From an uncultured Clostridia bacterium (GTDB lineage Bacteria > Bacillota > Clostridia > Lachnospirales > Lachnospiraceae): 13,799 bases of DNA. Location of the stretch: positions 1-13,799 of the forward strand of contig CAMJIC010000043.1 of NCBI GenBank assembly GCA_946405675.1, given 5' to 3'. The first letter of the stretch is position 1. Every line of letters begins with the position of its first letter. Position numbers and translations under genes: made by a program. Below the pieces are notes generated by a model. It saw only the letters and a program-made list of their open reading frames with translations, had not been told where the DNA came from and ran no database searches. Below are positions 7,837 to 13,799 of the stretch, piece after piece.

Positions 7837-9441
7837 ATGAAAAGACGTGTAACTTTATGGCTTGCCTTGGTTCTGAGCTTCCTGCTCGCAGGCTTTGCGA
7901 TGGCGGAAGAGGCGCCGGATGCGGTGGCTGAAACCGAGGCATATGAGGAAGAAGAGATCTTTGCAGACTGGAATCAGGATGCGCCGGCTCTGCAGACGCT
8001 GATCGATTATGTGGAGACCGTGACGGATGAGTCTTCGGAAGAATATATTCCTCCGGTTGACAGGATCGCTGTGTTTGACATGGACGGAACTATCTGCGGA
8101 GAGCTGTTTCCGACCTACTTTGAGTATTATGCGCTGGCATGGCGTATCCTGAAGGATCCGTCTATTGAGCCGGATGCTGAGATGCTTCAGGTCGGCCGCG
8201 AGATCAGAGACGGCGGCCTGGACAGGAATTTCCCGGAGGACATGCCGATAAAGCATGCCATCCAGGCAGCCCGTGCCTATTCGGGGATGACACTGAATGA
8301 GTTTTCTGATTTTGTGACGGAGCTTCTGCTGCGTGACGCGGACGGATTTGAGGGGATGACCTATGGCGAAGCACTTTATTCCCCGATCCTGGAAGTGATC
8401 GAATACCTGTCGGAGAATGACTTTAAGGTCTATATCGTCAGTGGAAGTGACCGGTTCATTTGCAGGACGATGTTTGAAGGGTTCGTTGATATTCCGGATG
8501 AGAGGATCATCGGAATGGATGTTGCCGTTGAAGCTACCCATCAGGGAGATACGGATGGGCTGGATTATGTGTACTCCGCAGATGATGAGGTGATCCGTAC
8601 AGACAAGCTCCTGATCAAGAACCTGAAGATGAATAAGGTCTGCCAGATCGTCAAGGAGATCGGCCGCCAGCCTGTACTTTCCTTTGGAAACAGCAGCGGC
8701 GACGTGAGCATGCATAACTATACGATCCACAACAACAAGTATAAGAGCGCGGCCTTCATGCTGATCGCAGACGATTCGGAGCGTGATTATGGTGATGCCG
8801 AGAAGGTACAGCCCCTCAAGGAAAAGTGGGAAGCGAGCGGTTACAATGTCATTTCCATGAGAGATGACTTCCGTACCATCTATGGCGATGATGTCGTGAA
8901 GACAGGAACCTTCCACTGGATGGAAGAGCTGGCTGATGACAGGGGAGAGGGCGCTCCGGTTTTCCGCGGCGCGAGATCCGACATAGCTTCGGAGTCTGAG
9001 GCACAGGGAGCTGAGGCGCAGGCGTCTGAGGGACAGGAAGCCCCGGCCCAGGAGGCGGAAGCTCCTGCATCTGAAGCGGCGGCAGCCCCGGAACAGGGAG
9101 CTGAAGCGCAGGCAGCTGAGGCACCGGATGTCCAGTATGTGATGTACCTTGGGACGAATGACAAGGACACCAATGAGCCTGTGGCAAGCCACGAGGAATG
9201 CATGGAGATGGCGAAAGACATCCTGATCAAGAGTTTTGGCGGATATACGATCCAGGAAGCGGAAGGCGGCTGGATCAATGAGAATGGCACCGAATCACAG
9301 GAGTATACACTTGTGATCTATCTCAGTGATACGACGTCTGAGCAGGTCCACGCTGTGGCGGATGAGATGATTGAAACATTCCATCAGAGTTCGATTCTGA
9401 TTCAGGAGAACCCGACGAAGACGGAATTTTACGCTGGCTGA
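7837..9441 (+). CDS. Exported HAD-family phosphohydrolase with DUF3574-like C-terminal domain
   Basis: This 534-residue protein starts at ATG 7837, preceded by GGGAGAGC; an in-frame TTG at 7792 lies inside a leader hairpin and is unlikely. A clear signal peptide (MKRRVTLWLALVLSFLLAGF, then AMA-EE) indicates export. HAD motif I is DMDGT with nucleophile D81 and D83; motif II is VSGSD (S202); a Lys of RTDKLLIKN may be motif III; motif IV is GNSSGDVSM (D289). A cap of about 100 residues after motif I resembles the phosphoserine-phosphatase-like group, so it is probably a phosphomonoesterase of unknown substrate. Residues about 383-430 are an Ala/Glu/Gln/Pro-rich linker with an internal repeat. 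The C-terminus (about 431-534; YVMYLGTND, GGWINENG, EYTLVIYLSD) resembles DUF3574, a small domain of unknown function usually found in secreted proteins. A terminator follows, suggesting a single-gene transcript. Confidence 0.88.
   Translation: MKRRVTLWLALVLSFLLAGFAMAEEAPDAVAETEAYEEEEIFADWNQDAPALQTLIDYVETVTDESSEEYIPPVDRIAVFDMDGTICGELFPTYFEYYALAWRILKDPSIEPDAEMLQVGREIRDGGLDRNFPEDMPIKHAIQAARAYSGMTLNEFSDFVTELLLRDADGFEGMTYGEALYSPILEVIEYLSENDFKVYIVSGSDRFICRTMFEGFVDIPDERIIGMDVAVEATHQGDTDGLDYVYSADDEVIRTDKLLIKNLKMNKVCQIVKEIGRQPVLSFGNSSGDVSMHNYTIHNNKYKSAAFMLIADDSERDYGDAEKVQPLKEKWEASGYNVISMRDDFRTIYGDDVVKTGTFHWMEELADDRGEGAPVFRGARSDIASESEAQGAEAQASEGQEAPAQEAEAPASEAAAAPEQGAEAQAAEAPDVQYVMYLGTNDKDTNEPVASHEECMEMAKDILIKSFGGYTIQEAEGGWINENGTESQEYTLVIYLSDTTSEQVHAVADEMIETFHQSSILIQENPTKTEFYAG
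9004..9120 (+). repeat. Imperfect 27-bp repeat in the linker coding region
   Basis: Positions 9004-9030 and 9094-9120 both begin CAGGGAGCTGA and match at 24 of 27 bases, both in the same frame, encoding QGAEAQAxE. The repeat sits in a low-complexity Ala/Glu/Gln linker and probably arose by internal duplication. Confidence 0.7.
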
Positions 9442-9460
9442 CAGAATAAGACACCAGGAG

Positions 9461-9500
9461 CGCCATGGCAGAGAATCCTGCCATGGCGTTATATATGTTA
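9461..9500 (+). terminator. Intrinsic terminator after the HAD gene
   Basis: CGCCATGGCAG (9461-9471) pairs perfectly with CTGCCATGGCG (9478-9488) around a six-base loop and is followed by TTATATATGTTATT. An 11-bp stem with a T-rich tail 20 bases past the stop is a convincing terminator. Confidence 0.75.
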
Positions 9501-9514
9501 TTGCTGGATTGACG

Positions 9515-9540
9515 GTACGTTGGCAGCGATGCCAGAGTAC
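9515..9540 (+). other. Small hairpin with GCGA loop upstream of yczE-like gene
   Basis: TGGCA (9521-9525), GCGA, TGCCA (9530-9534), extended by GTAC on each side (9515-9518, 9537-9540), forms a hairpin with a GNRA-type loop in the gap before the membrane protein gene. It may be a leader element or an operator; it has no terminator T-run. Confidence 0.35.
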
Positions 9541-9620
9541 GGATGACAGGGCCTTAATCTGTTTGTCTGTTTTTCGATATCCGCATTGTTCATTTAGTGA
9601 CAGCTTCTAAGGGAGAATGT

Positions 9621-10280
9621 ATGGAAACAATCAAGAATTATCTGCACCGTCTTACCCTGCGCCGTCTGGTGGTCATGCTTGTGGGGGTTGTGTTTACCGG
9701 ATGGGGGATCGCGACGTTTCGTTTTGCTGTTCTTGGGACGGATCCTTTTACTGCAATGAATCTGGCACTGTCAGAATTTTTTCATATGGATTACCCGACA
9801 TTTCAGATCGTTGTGAATCTCATCTTTTTCGTGATTCAGTTATTGTGGGGGAGATCCCTGCTGGGCCTTGGGACGATTGCGAATGCATTCGGTCTGGCGT
9901 ACGTCATGTCATTTTTCTACGCAGGCTATCAGCGTCTGTTCCCGGCGCCTGATAACATAGGTATGCGGTTCTTGATCCTGATCGCCGGCCTTCTGATCCT
10001 GAGCCTCGGGCTTTCCATGTACCAGAAGGCGGATCTGGGCGTTGCCCCGTATGACGCGATTCCGCTGATCCTGACACGGAGGCTGAAGGGAACGCCATTT
10101 TTCCTGTGGAGGGTGATCGCGGATGGAACCTGTGCGCTGATCAGCTTTCTGACCGGAGGCGTGAAGCTCGGCGTCCTGGGGATCGGGACCGTCATTGTGG
10201 CATTCGGCATGGGGCCGGTGATCCAGCTGTGTGACAATACCCTGACGGCACGGATGCTGGGAAAGGATCTTTCTGAGTAG
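9621..10280 (+). CDS. YczE/YyaS/YitT-family integral membrane protein
   Basis: The gene encodes 219 residues with about five hydrophobic segments: VVMLVGVVFTGWGIATFRFA, FQIVVNLIFFVIQLLW, LGTIANAFGLAYVMSFFYAG, FLILIAGLLILSLGLSMYQK, and the ISFLTGGVKLGVLGIGTVIV region. The internally related phrases AVLGTDPFTAMNLAL and ADLGVAPYDAIPLIL are typical of the YczE-type family, as is the GIGTVIVAFGMGPVI end. These proteins sit in the cytoplasmic membrane; their function is not established, and a transport role is only presumed. ATG 9621 has GGGAGAATGT just before it; a GTG 24 bases upstream in frame has no ribosome binding site. The gene stands alone after a terminator, and the next gene lies 172 bases on, so co-transcription with it is possible but unproven. 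Confidence 0.85.
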   Translation: METIKNYLHRLTLRRLVVMLVGVVFTGWGIATFRFAVLGTDPFTAMNLALSEFFHMDYPTFQIVVNLIFFVIQLLWGRSLLGLGTIANAFGLAYVMSFFYAGYQRLFPAPDNIGMRFLILIAGLLILSLGLSMYQKADLGVAPYDAIPLILTRRLKGTPFFLWRVIADGTCALISFLTGGVKLGVLGIGTVIVAFGMGPVIQLCDNTLTARMLGKDLSE

Positions 10281-10355
10281 CTGGTTGGGACAGTCCGAAG
10301 CACTTACTATGTGATTGATTTTTGAGCTGTGCAATCGGATGAAAAGACAAGCAAG

Positions 10356-10385
10356 ATGTGCAAGTTATTTCGCGGCAGATCCTTA
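10356..10385 (+). repeat. Decayed fragment of the large palindromic repeat
   Basis: ATGTGCAAGTTATTTC (10356-10371) matches 11114-11129 at 15 of 16 bases. The following CAGATCCTTA (10376-10385) resembles CAGCTCCTAA (11134-11143). The fragment corresponds to the right end of the palindrome at 10986-11141; no left arm is visible nearby, so it is probably a relic. Confidence 0.45.
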
Positions 10386-10452
10386 GCTCGTGCTTTTCCC
10401 GGTGCGGCAGTTGAAACAGGCGGAATATTGACGAATACAGATCAGGATGCGT

Positions 10453-10986
10453 ATGAAACGGGATCATTCAGACATTCAGAAAGAAGTGAAAAAGCGCGGC
10501 TTCGAGATCTTTTGCAGCGATATCTTTCAACAGATCAAGGATCAGAAGCATCATAACGTGACCGTAGGCACGCATTGCATCGGTGTCGCGGAGGATTGCG
10601 TCAGGATCGCGGATGCGCTGGAGCGGATCGGGCTTCACGCGGACAGGGATGTGCTTGTCAGGGCTTCTCTGTGCCATGACCTGGGTATGCTGAACCGTGA
10701 TCAGATGTACCGGTCAGACTTTGAGTCCTGGCGAAAACACCCGAAGGTGAGCCTGAAGAATGCCCGCCAGGCGGTCTCGTACCTCAGCGAAAAGGAAAAG
10801 GACTGCATCCGCCACCATATGTGGCCGTTTCTTCTTTCGCCGCCCCGTACGCTGGAGGGATTCATTGTATGCTTTGCGGACAAAAAAAGTTCCTTCCGGG
10901 AAGTATTCCGGAAAAAGGGGATGACACTCGCCCGTGAATACGAAGGATGGATCACAGCAATCAGGGATGATGTTCATTTGAGGTAA
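10453..10986 (+). CDS. HD-domain metal-dependent phosphohydrolase
   Basis: This is a small cytosolic HD-superfamily protein of 177 residues (179 if started at 10447). Numbered from 10447, the metal ligands are in order: H43 (THCIGVAEDCVRIA), the signature pair H77-D78 (LCHDLG), H98 (KHPKV), H123-H124 (IRHHMWP) and D145 (CFADKKSS). This pattern is that of a complete HD domain, the fold of many nucleotide and second-messenger phosphohydrolases; the substrate cannot be told, and there is no GYP motif that would mark a c-di-GMP phosphodiesterase. ATG 10453 has AGGA five bases before it, whereas ATG 10447 overlaps that site, so 10453 is the better start. It may be transcribed with the YczE-like gene. 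A palindromic repeat and then a terminator follow. Confidence 0.85.
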   Translation: MKRDHSDIQKEVKKRGFEIFCSDIFQQIKDQKHHNVTVGTHCIGVAEDCVRIADALERIGLHADRDVLVRASLCHDLGMLNRDQMYRSDFESWRKHPKVSLKNARQAVSYLSEKEKDCIRHHMWPFLLSPPRTLEGFIVCFADKKSSFREVFRKKGMTLAREYEGWITAIRDDVHLR

Positions 10987-11141
10987 GGATCTGTTACAGA
11001 ATAACTTGTACATCTGACTTGTCCAAACGCTCATCTGCTGCGTTGGAAAGCCTCGCCGTAGCCCGCTACGGCTGCGTTTTCCTCCTTGCATATGAACGTT
11101 TGTCCTGCGTCATATGTACAAGTTATTTCTGAACAGCTCCT
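10986..11141 (+). repeat. About 155-bp nested imperfect palindrome (MITE/REP-like)
   Basis: The outer arms CAGAATAACTTGTACAT (10997-11013) and ATGTACAAGTTATTTCTG (11114-11131) are complementary with one bulge. The arms continue inward through AAACGCTCAT/ATGAACGTTT and TTGGAAAG/CTTTTCC-like blocks to a perfect centre, GCCGTAGC-CC-GCTACGGC (11055-11072). They also continue outward (GGATCTGTT with AACAGCTCC). There is no open reading frame inside. It starts at the HD gene's stop codon, could fold into one long hairpin RNA, and has the form of a small non-coding mobile repeat. Confidence 0.75.
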
Positions 11142-11170
11142 AACTGTTCAGAACGGGTTCTGAACAGTTA
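11141..11170 (+). repeat. Perfect 14-bp-arm palindrome with GTTCAGAAC half-sites, copy 1
   Basis: TAACTGTTCAGAAC (11141-11154), GG, GTTCTGAACAGTTA (11157-11170) is a perfect inverted repeat. It directly abuts the large palindrome, whose right arm contains the same TTCTGAACAG string (11128-11137). Its 20-bp core recurs at 13725-13744. Confidence 0.75.
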
Positions 11171-11174
11171 CAAT

Positions 11175-11206
11175 CTGAGAAATGAATAAACTGAGAAACG
11201 AATAAA
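11175..11206 (+). repeat. 16-bp tandem duplication
   Basis: CTGAGAAATGAATAAA (11175-11190) is followed without a gap by CTGAGAAACGAATAAA (11191-11206), identical but for one base. It lies just before the terminator. Confidence 0.8.
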
Positions 11207-11209
11207 GCT

Positions 11210-11233
11210 GCCCGGCTTATGGCCGGGCTTTTT
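11210..11233 (+). terminator. Intrinsic terminator upstream of the LacI gene
   Basis: GCCCGGC (11210-11216), loop TTATG, GCCGGGC (11222-11228) and then TTTTT form a textbook rho-independent terminator. It would end transcripts arriving from the HD gene and read through the palindromes, which places those elements in the 3' untranslated region. Confidence 0.85.
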
Positions 11234-11262
11234 GATTGTAGCCAAACAGTCAACACAAAACG

Positions 11263-11320
11263 ACGAAAAAACAACGAAAATATTTACGAAAATTGTCAAA
11301 TAATGTATGTTACATATTGT
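11263..11320 (+). promoter_or_regulatory. Candidate LacI-gene promoter with phased ACGAAAA repeats
   Basis: TTGTCA (11293-11298), a 16-base spacer and TATTGT (11315-11320) form a plausible promoter. Directly upstream, ACGAAAA occurs at 11263, 11274 and 11286, spaced 11 and 12 bases apart, about one helical turn. A short dyad ATGTA-TGT-TACAT (11302-11314) lies in the spacer. The regulator could bind here to control itself, but the dyad lacks the central CG typical of LacI-family operators. Confidence 0.4.
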
Positions 11321-11414
11321 TGAGGAAGGAAAGATATGTTAAAATGACGATAGCAGGGCGTGAATCACACATGTATTCTGGGGATTGAGAAGAAAGGGCA
11401 GGGAGGTGAGGAAG

Positions 11415-12470
11415 ATGACGGCAGCAAGAGTGACTCTGAAAGATATTGCAAGGAAGACTGGCTTTTCGGTCAATACAGTCTCCCGGGCGCTGAGGGAAGA
11501 TCCGATGCTTTCCGACAAGACCAGATCCGTGATCCGGCAGACGGCGGATGAGATGGGATATATCAAGAATAACTTTGCCTCTACCCTTCGATCCGGAACC
11601 AGCCACCTGATCGCGATCGTGATCAATGACATCAGCAACCCGCATTCTTCCTATGTGATCAGCGATATTGAGCGTTATATGCGCAGGGCGGGGTATGATG
11701 TCCTGATCCTGAAGTCATCCAAGGATGGGGACGAGAACCTGTCCGGAAGCCATATCATCCGGATCGCAGTCACCCAGTCAGTAGACGGGATCCTGTATTT
11801 TCCTTATCAGCGCGACCATGCTTCCATCGACTTCATGAATCAGGCCGGTATTCCTTTCGTTCTGGTTGACAGGAAGGTGGAGGACGTGGAGGCGGATGTG
11901 GTGTACTGCGATGACTTCAGCGGAGGGAAACTGGCGGCGGAGCATTTCCTTTCACAGGGGCACCGCAGCTTTTTGTATGTGCGGGGACCTTCCTACAGCA
12001 GTTCCCAGGAGGACCGGGAGAAGGGCTTTGTGGAACGCCTGAGAGAGGGCGGCATACCGGAGCGGGATATCCATTTCCTCTCGGATGAGATCCTGTACTG
12101 GCCGGATGGCGCAAGGCGCCTGGCTACGCTATTGAAAAAGAGAGGGATCACTGCCTGCCTGGTCTTCCGCGATGAGGTGGCATATCTGATGATCAACCAG
12201 CTGAAGAGCATTGGGATAGCGGTTCCAAGGGATCTGTCCGTCATCGGCTTTGACCACCTGTATGGCTTTTTCCCTTATCTCCAGCCGCTGACCAGCATTT
12301 TCTGCCCGCCGGATAAGTCCCTGGGACAGACAGCTGCGAAGATGCTGCTTGGAAGGATCCGCAATCCATCCGGCCCGTTCCGGGAGAAAAAGTTTGCCGT
12401 TGAACTGTTCGAGGAAGGGACAACCAGGGCGCTTCTGACTGCCTATGGGCCGAAGCGCAAGGTTCTTTAA
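11415..12470 (+). CDS. LacI/GalR-family transcriptional regulator
   Basis: This is a cytosolic repressor-type DNA-binding protein of 351 residues. The N-terminal helix-turn-helix VTLKDIARKTGFSVNTVSRA (residues 6-25) is the LacI signature, followed by SDKTRSVIRQTADEMGY and the hinge NNFASTLRSG. From about residue 64 (LIAIVINDISNPHSS) to 340 lies the periplasmic-binding-protein-like ligand domain, including VDGILYFP, GIPFVLVDR, DDFSGGKLAAEHFL, and VPRDLSVIGFDH; families with this fold usually bind sugars or their derivatives. ATG 11415 is chosen because GGAGGTGAGG lies just upstream; an in-frame TTG at 11385 has no such site. The gene converges on the FMN-dependent dehydrogenase gene and is not in an operon with visible sugar-use genes, so its target is unknown; it may act on itself or on genes outside the window. 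Confidence 0.92.
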   Translation: MTAARVTLKDIARKTGFSVNTVSRALREDPMLSDKTRSVIRQTADEMGYIKNNFASTLRSGTSHLIAIVINDISNPHSSYVISDIERYMRRAGYDVLILKSSKDGDENLSGSHIIRIAVTQSVDGILYFPYQRDHASIDFMNQAGIPFVLVDRKVEDVEADVVYCDDFSGGKLAAEHFLSQGHRSFLYVRGPSYSSSQEDREKGFVERLREGGIPERDIHFLSDEILYWPDGARRLATLLKKRGITACLVFRDEVAYLMINQLKSIGIAVPRDLSVIGFDHLYGFFPYLQPLTSIFCPPDKSLGQTAAKMLLGRIRNPSGPFREKKFAVELFEEGTTRALLTAYGPKRKVL

Positions 12471-12480
12471 CAGAGTACTC

Positions 12481-12510
12481 AGGACACCAGACAATCCTGT
12501 CTGGTGTCCT
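12481..12510 (+). terminator. 13-bp stem-loop after the LacI gene
   Basis: AGGACACCAGACA (12481-12493), loop ATCC, TGTCTGGTGTCCT (12498-12510) is a perfect hairpin 10 bases past the stop. No T-run follows, so it may be a terminator of reduced efficiency or a transcript-protecting stem between convergent genes. TCAGGAC (12479-12485) can also pair with GTCCTGA (12511-12517), giving an alternative register. Confidence 0.6.
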
Positions 12511-12693
12511 GTCCTGATGACTTTATGAATCCATGACTGGTATGCACTTTATCTGACTGCGGGTAAGTTCCTGCCGTATTTTATCATGTCTTAATGAAAA
12601 TTATGAAAATCGATGGTGCCGGAGTGATCAGCGGATAAATCCCCGGCTGTGACGGTTTTTTACACAATGATAGTGGAATCTTGCAGTTTGGGT
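12511..12693. other. Convergent intergenic gap
   Basis: About 180 bases separate the LacI hairpin from the stop of the leftward gene. I see no gene. A six-T run (about 12655-12660) after CCGGCTGTGACGG, and GCCGG/CCGGC blocks at about 12617 and 12643, give only weak terminator candidates in either direction. Confidence 0.4.
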
Positions 12694-13590
12694 TCACCAG
12701 AAATCCCGCCTGTGAATGACGGTCGGATCCATCTTTCCCAAGTCTGTGCAGCCGGTATAGGCCATCGCCTTCCTCAGTTCGTCATTTGCCTTTTTCAGGT
12801 AGTCCCGCACGCCGTCCGCGCCATTCTCCTTGATGGCGTTCATCAGCGGCCTTCCGATTCCCACTGCATCCGCGCCCAGGCAAAGTGCCTTGAATGCATC
12901 CATCCCGGTGCGGATCTCACAGTCCACGAATATCGGGATGCGCCCGGCCGTGATCTGCCTGATCCTGGGAAGAAGATACAGGGGCGGGACCGCATAACTG
13001 ATCCTGTTGTTATGGTGGGACAGCATGATTCCCTGGCAGCCGGCGGATAGTGCGATCTGCGCATCCGCTTCACTCAGGACACCCTTCAGGATCAGAGGAA
13101 GTTTCGTTGCCTGTACAATGTCGGTGAGCTCCTTCGTTGTGATCGGTGCCATTTCCAGCCCATCCACCACATCAGGTGATCCATCTTCCCCGAATGGATG
13201 GTCGATGTCGATCCCAACCGCCAGATGTCCCAGCTTTTCGGCGCGGCGCAGCTTTTCAAAGATCCTCTCACGATCCGCATAGGGTTTAATGATTTCGATC
13301 ACCCTCGCGCCGGAGGATGCATACATTTCCATCTCTTCGTCATTCTCGGTCATCCCGATCCAGAAGACAGCTCCTGCCAAAGCGGCACCTTTCACATACG
13401 CCTCACCTGCACCGGGAAACATGAAATGATCCAGATGGGACAATGCTCCCGTCATGACAGGAGAACTGAATGTCTCTCCGTACAGATGGAACGTGGTATC
13501 GGGAAATGTGGAATTCAGGTAACGTGTTTCGATCAAAAGGGAATCCAGATATGCCCGCGAGATGGTATTTGAGTTGCCGATATTGCCCAT
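12694..13590 (-). CDS. FMN-dependent alpha-hydroxy-acid dehydrogenase-like protein
   Basis: The leftward gene encodes 298 residues from ATG 13590-13588, preceded on its strand by AAGGAGCGATT; a longer frame from 13629 lacks a ribosome binding site. The fold is an FMN-binding TIM barrel of the lactate oxidase/glycolate oxidase family, cytosolic, which oxidises 2-hydroxy acids to 2-oxo acids. Visible marks are LPLILKGVLS (K169, flavin-contacting), GCQGIMLSHHNNR (H193 and R196 in place of catalytic His and Arg), IFVDCEIRTGMDAFKALCLG (D223, R227) and ADAVGIGRP (phosphate site). The family's usual SNHGGR is SHHNNR here, and DGG is DCE, so the substrate pocket may differ. At 298 residues it is shorter than the usual 350-390, mainly at the N-terminus. 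It could instead be a flavin reductase-like relative. It is convergent with the LacI-type gene. Confidence 0.82.
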   Translation of the reverse strand: MGNIGNSNTISRAYLDSLLIETRYLNSTFPDTTFHLYGETFSSPVMTGALSHLDHFMFPGAGEAYVKGAALAGAVFWIGMTENDEEMEMYASSGARVIEIIKPYADRERIFEKLRRAEKLGHLAVGIDIDHPFGEDGSPDVVDGLEMAPITTKELTDIVQATKLPLILKGVLSEADAQIALSAGCQGIMLSHHNNRISYAVPPLYLLPRIRQITAGRIPIFVDCEIRTGMDAFKALCLGADAVGIGRPLMNAIKENGADGVRDYLKKANDELRKAMAYTGCTDLGKMDPTVIHRRDFW

Positions 13591-13724
13591 AATCGCTCCT
13601 TTCCGCACAACACTCTGTGCAGCAAACAACTGCTCTCCGCGTTCTATGCCTGACTATGATCTGTCCCGCAGTCTTGATACCTCAATGATAGCATCTTCTT
13701 CCACAAAACAACAGGTTTGTAACT
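13591..13724 (-). promoter_or_regulatory. Promoter region of the FMN-dependent enzyme gene
   Basis: On the minus strand TATCAT lies at 13687-13692, with TGTTGT 17 bases and TTGTTT 15 bases before it, giving a weak promoter roughly 100 bases before the start codon. The 20-bp palindrome at 13725-13744 lies just upstream of it, in an operator-like position. The Shine-Dalgarno sequence AAGGAG is at about 13596-13601. Confidence 0.3.
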
Positions 13725-13744
13725 GTTCAGAACCTGTTCTGAAC
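13720..13744 (+). repeat. GTTCAGAAC palindrome, copy 2
   Basis: TAACTGTTCAGAAC (13720-13733), CT, GTTCTGAAC (13736-13744). It shares all 14 bases of the left arm and the nine inner bases of the right arm with the copy at 11141-11170; the outer right-arm bases differ (CAATG instead of AGTTA). No large palindrome accompanies it. Confidence 0.75.
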
Positions 13745-13799
13745 CAATGTCATTGACTTAAAGCCGAATAGCATGGAGGTATGAGAGATTGCCTGAAAA
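13745..13799. other. Right edge, possible start region of a further gene
   Basis: GGAGG (13775-13779) is followed one base later by ATG 13781, opening a rightward frame to the window edge, but that spacing is too tight for a normal start. TTGACT (13753-13758) could be a -35 box. Too short to call a gene. Confidence 0.2.

Noticed and set aside
7820..7840. Six-codon minicistron (MKGEQK) whose TGA overlaps the HAD start codon
   Set aside because: An ATGA overlap could couple translation, but the tiny frame has no ribosome binding site and probably arises by chance from the purine-rich Shine-Dalgarno region.
7855..9192. 445-codon minus-strand open frame opposite the HAD gene
   Set aside because: No domain, His/Arg/Leu-rich composition, and the opposite strand has intact HAD motifs.
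10329..10556. 75-codon plus-strand frame between the membrane protein and HD genes
   Set aside because: It overlaps the HD gene in another frame, lacks a ribosome binding site and resembles nothing recognisable.
10986..11233. CRISPR array or attachment site, suggested by the dense repeats
   Set aside because: The repeats are palindromes and one tandem pair, with no regular repeat-spacer pattern, and no integrase or cas gene is present.
12649..13050. 133-codon plus-strand frame downstream of the LacI gene
   Set aside because: It is antisense to the FMN-dependent enzyme and has no ribosome binding site or domain.
13781..13799. ATG near the right edge as a gene start
   Set aside because: The GGAGG before it is only one base away and just six codons are visible, so a gene cannot be supported.

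Overview
The window reads as chromosomal DNA of a Gram-positive anaerobe of the Clostridia, most likely a Lachnospiraceae-type gut bacterium. This is inferred from strong AGGAGG-like ribosome binding sites, moderately GC-rich coding sequence, a YczE/YitT-type membrane protein, a LacI-type regulator, a c-di-GMP protein that ends in a PAS-like domain I associate with clostridial signalling proteins, and a hybrid kinase with a dCache-like ectodomain. The assignment rests on protein character only; there is no rRNA or other marker gene.

Region 1 (1-7592) is a signalling block. A solute-binding-protein gene (family 3, amino-acid type) runs leftward off the window from 426. Across a 174-bp divergent promoter region, two rightward genes follow. 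The first (601-4986) encodes an unusual 1461-residue protein: a complete APC-type amino acid permease, two extra membrane segments, an intact GGDEF domain, a receiver domain, a degenerate GGDEF, an intact EAL domain and a C-terminal PAS-like domain. Eleven bases later comes a hybrid sensor histidine kinase (4998-7592) with a large extracellular sensor and two receivers. The simplest model is a nutrient-sensing 'transceptor' that links amino-acid availability to both synthesis and breakdown of c-di-GMP, with the kinase feeding its receiver or a shared phosphorelay. The architecture and layout are visible in the sequence; the wiring is inference.

Region 2 (7593-10986) holds a structured intergenic stretch with several hairpins, then an exported HAD-type phosphohydrolase joined through an Ala/Glu/Gln/Pro-rich linker to a DUF3574-like domain (7837-9441) and followed by a strong terminator hairpin. 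A YczE-type integral membrane protein (9621-10280) and an HD-domain hydrolase (10453-10986) follow.

Region 3 (10987-11414) has no gene but is dense with structure. It holds a roughly 155-bp nested palindrome of MITE/REP character, a perfect 14-bp-arm palindrome whose 20-bp core recurs at 13725-13744, a 16-bp tandem duplication, a terminator, and three ACGAAAA repeats 11-12 bp apart before a candidate promoter. A decayed piece of the large palindrome's right end also lies at 10356-10385.

Region 4 (11415-13799) has a LacI-family regulator convergent with a leftward FMN-dependent alpha-hydroxy-acid dehydrogenase-like gene (12694-13590). The last roughly 200 bp carry the second copy of the 20-bp palindrome upstream of that gene. 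I saw no tRNA, rRNA, CRISPR array, phage gene or recognisable transposase.
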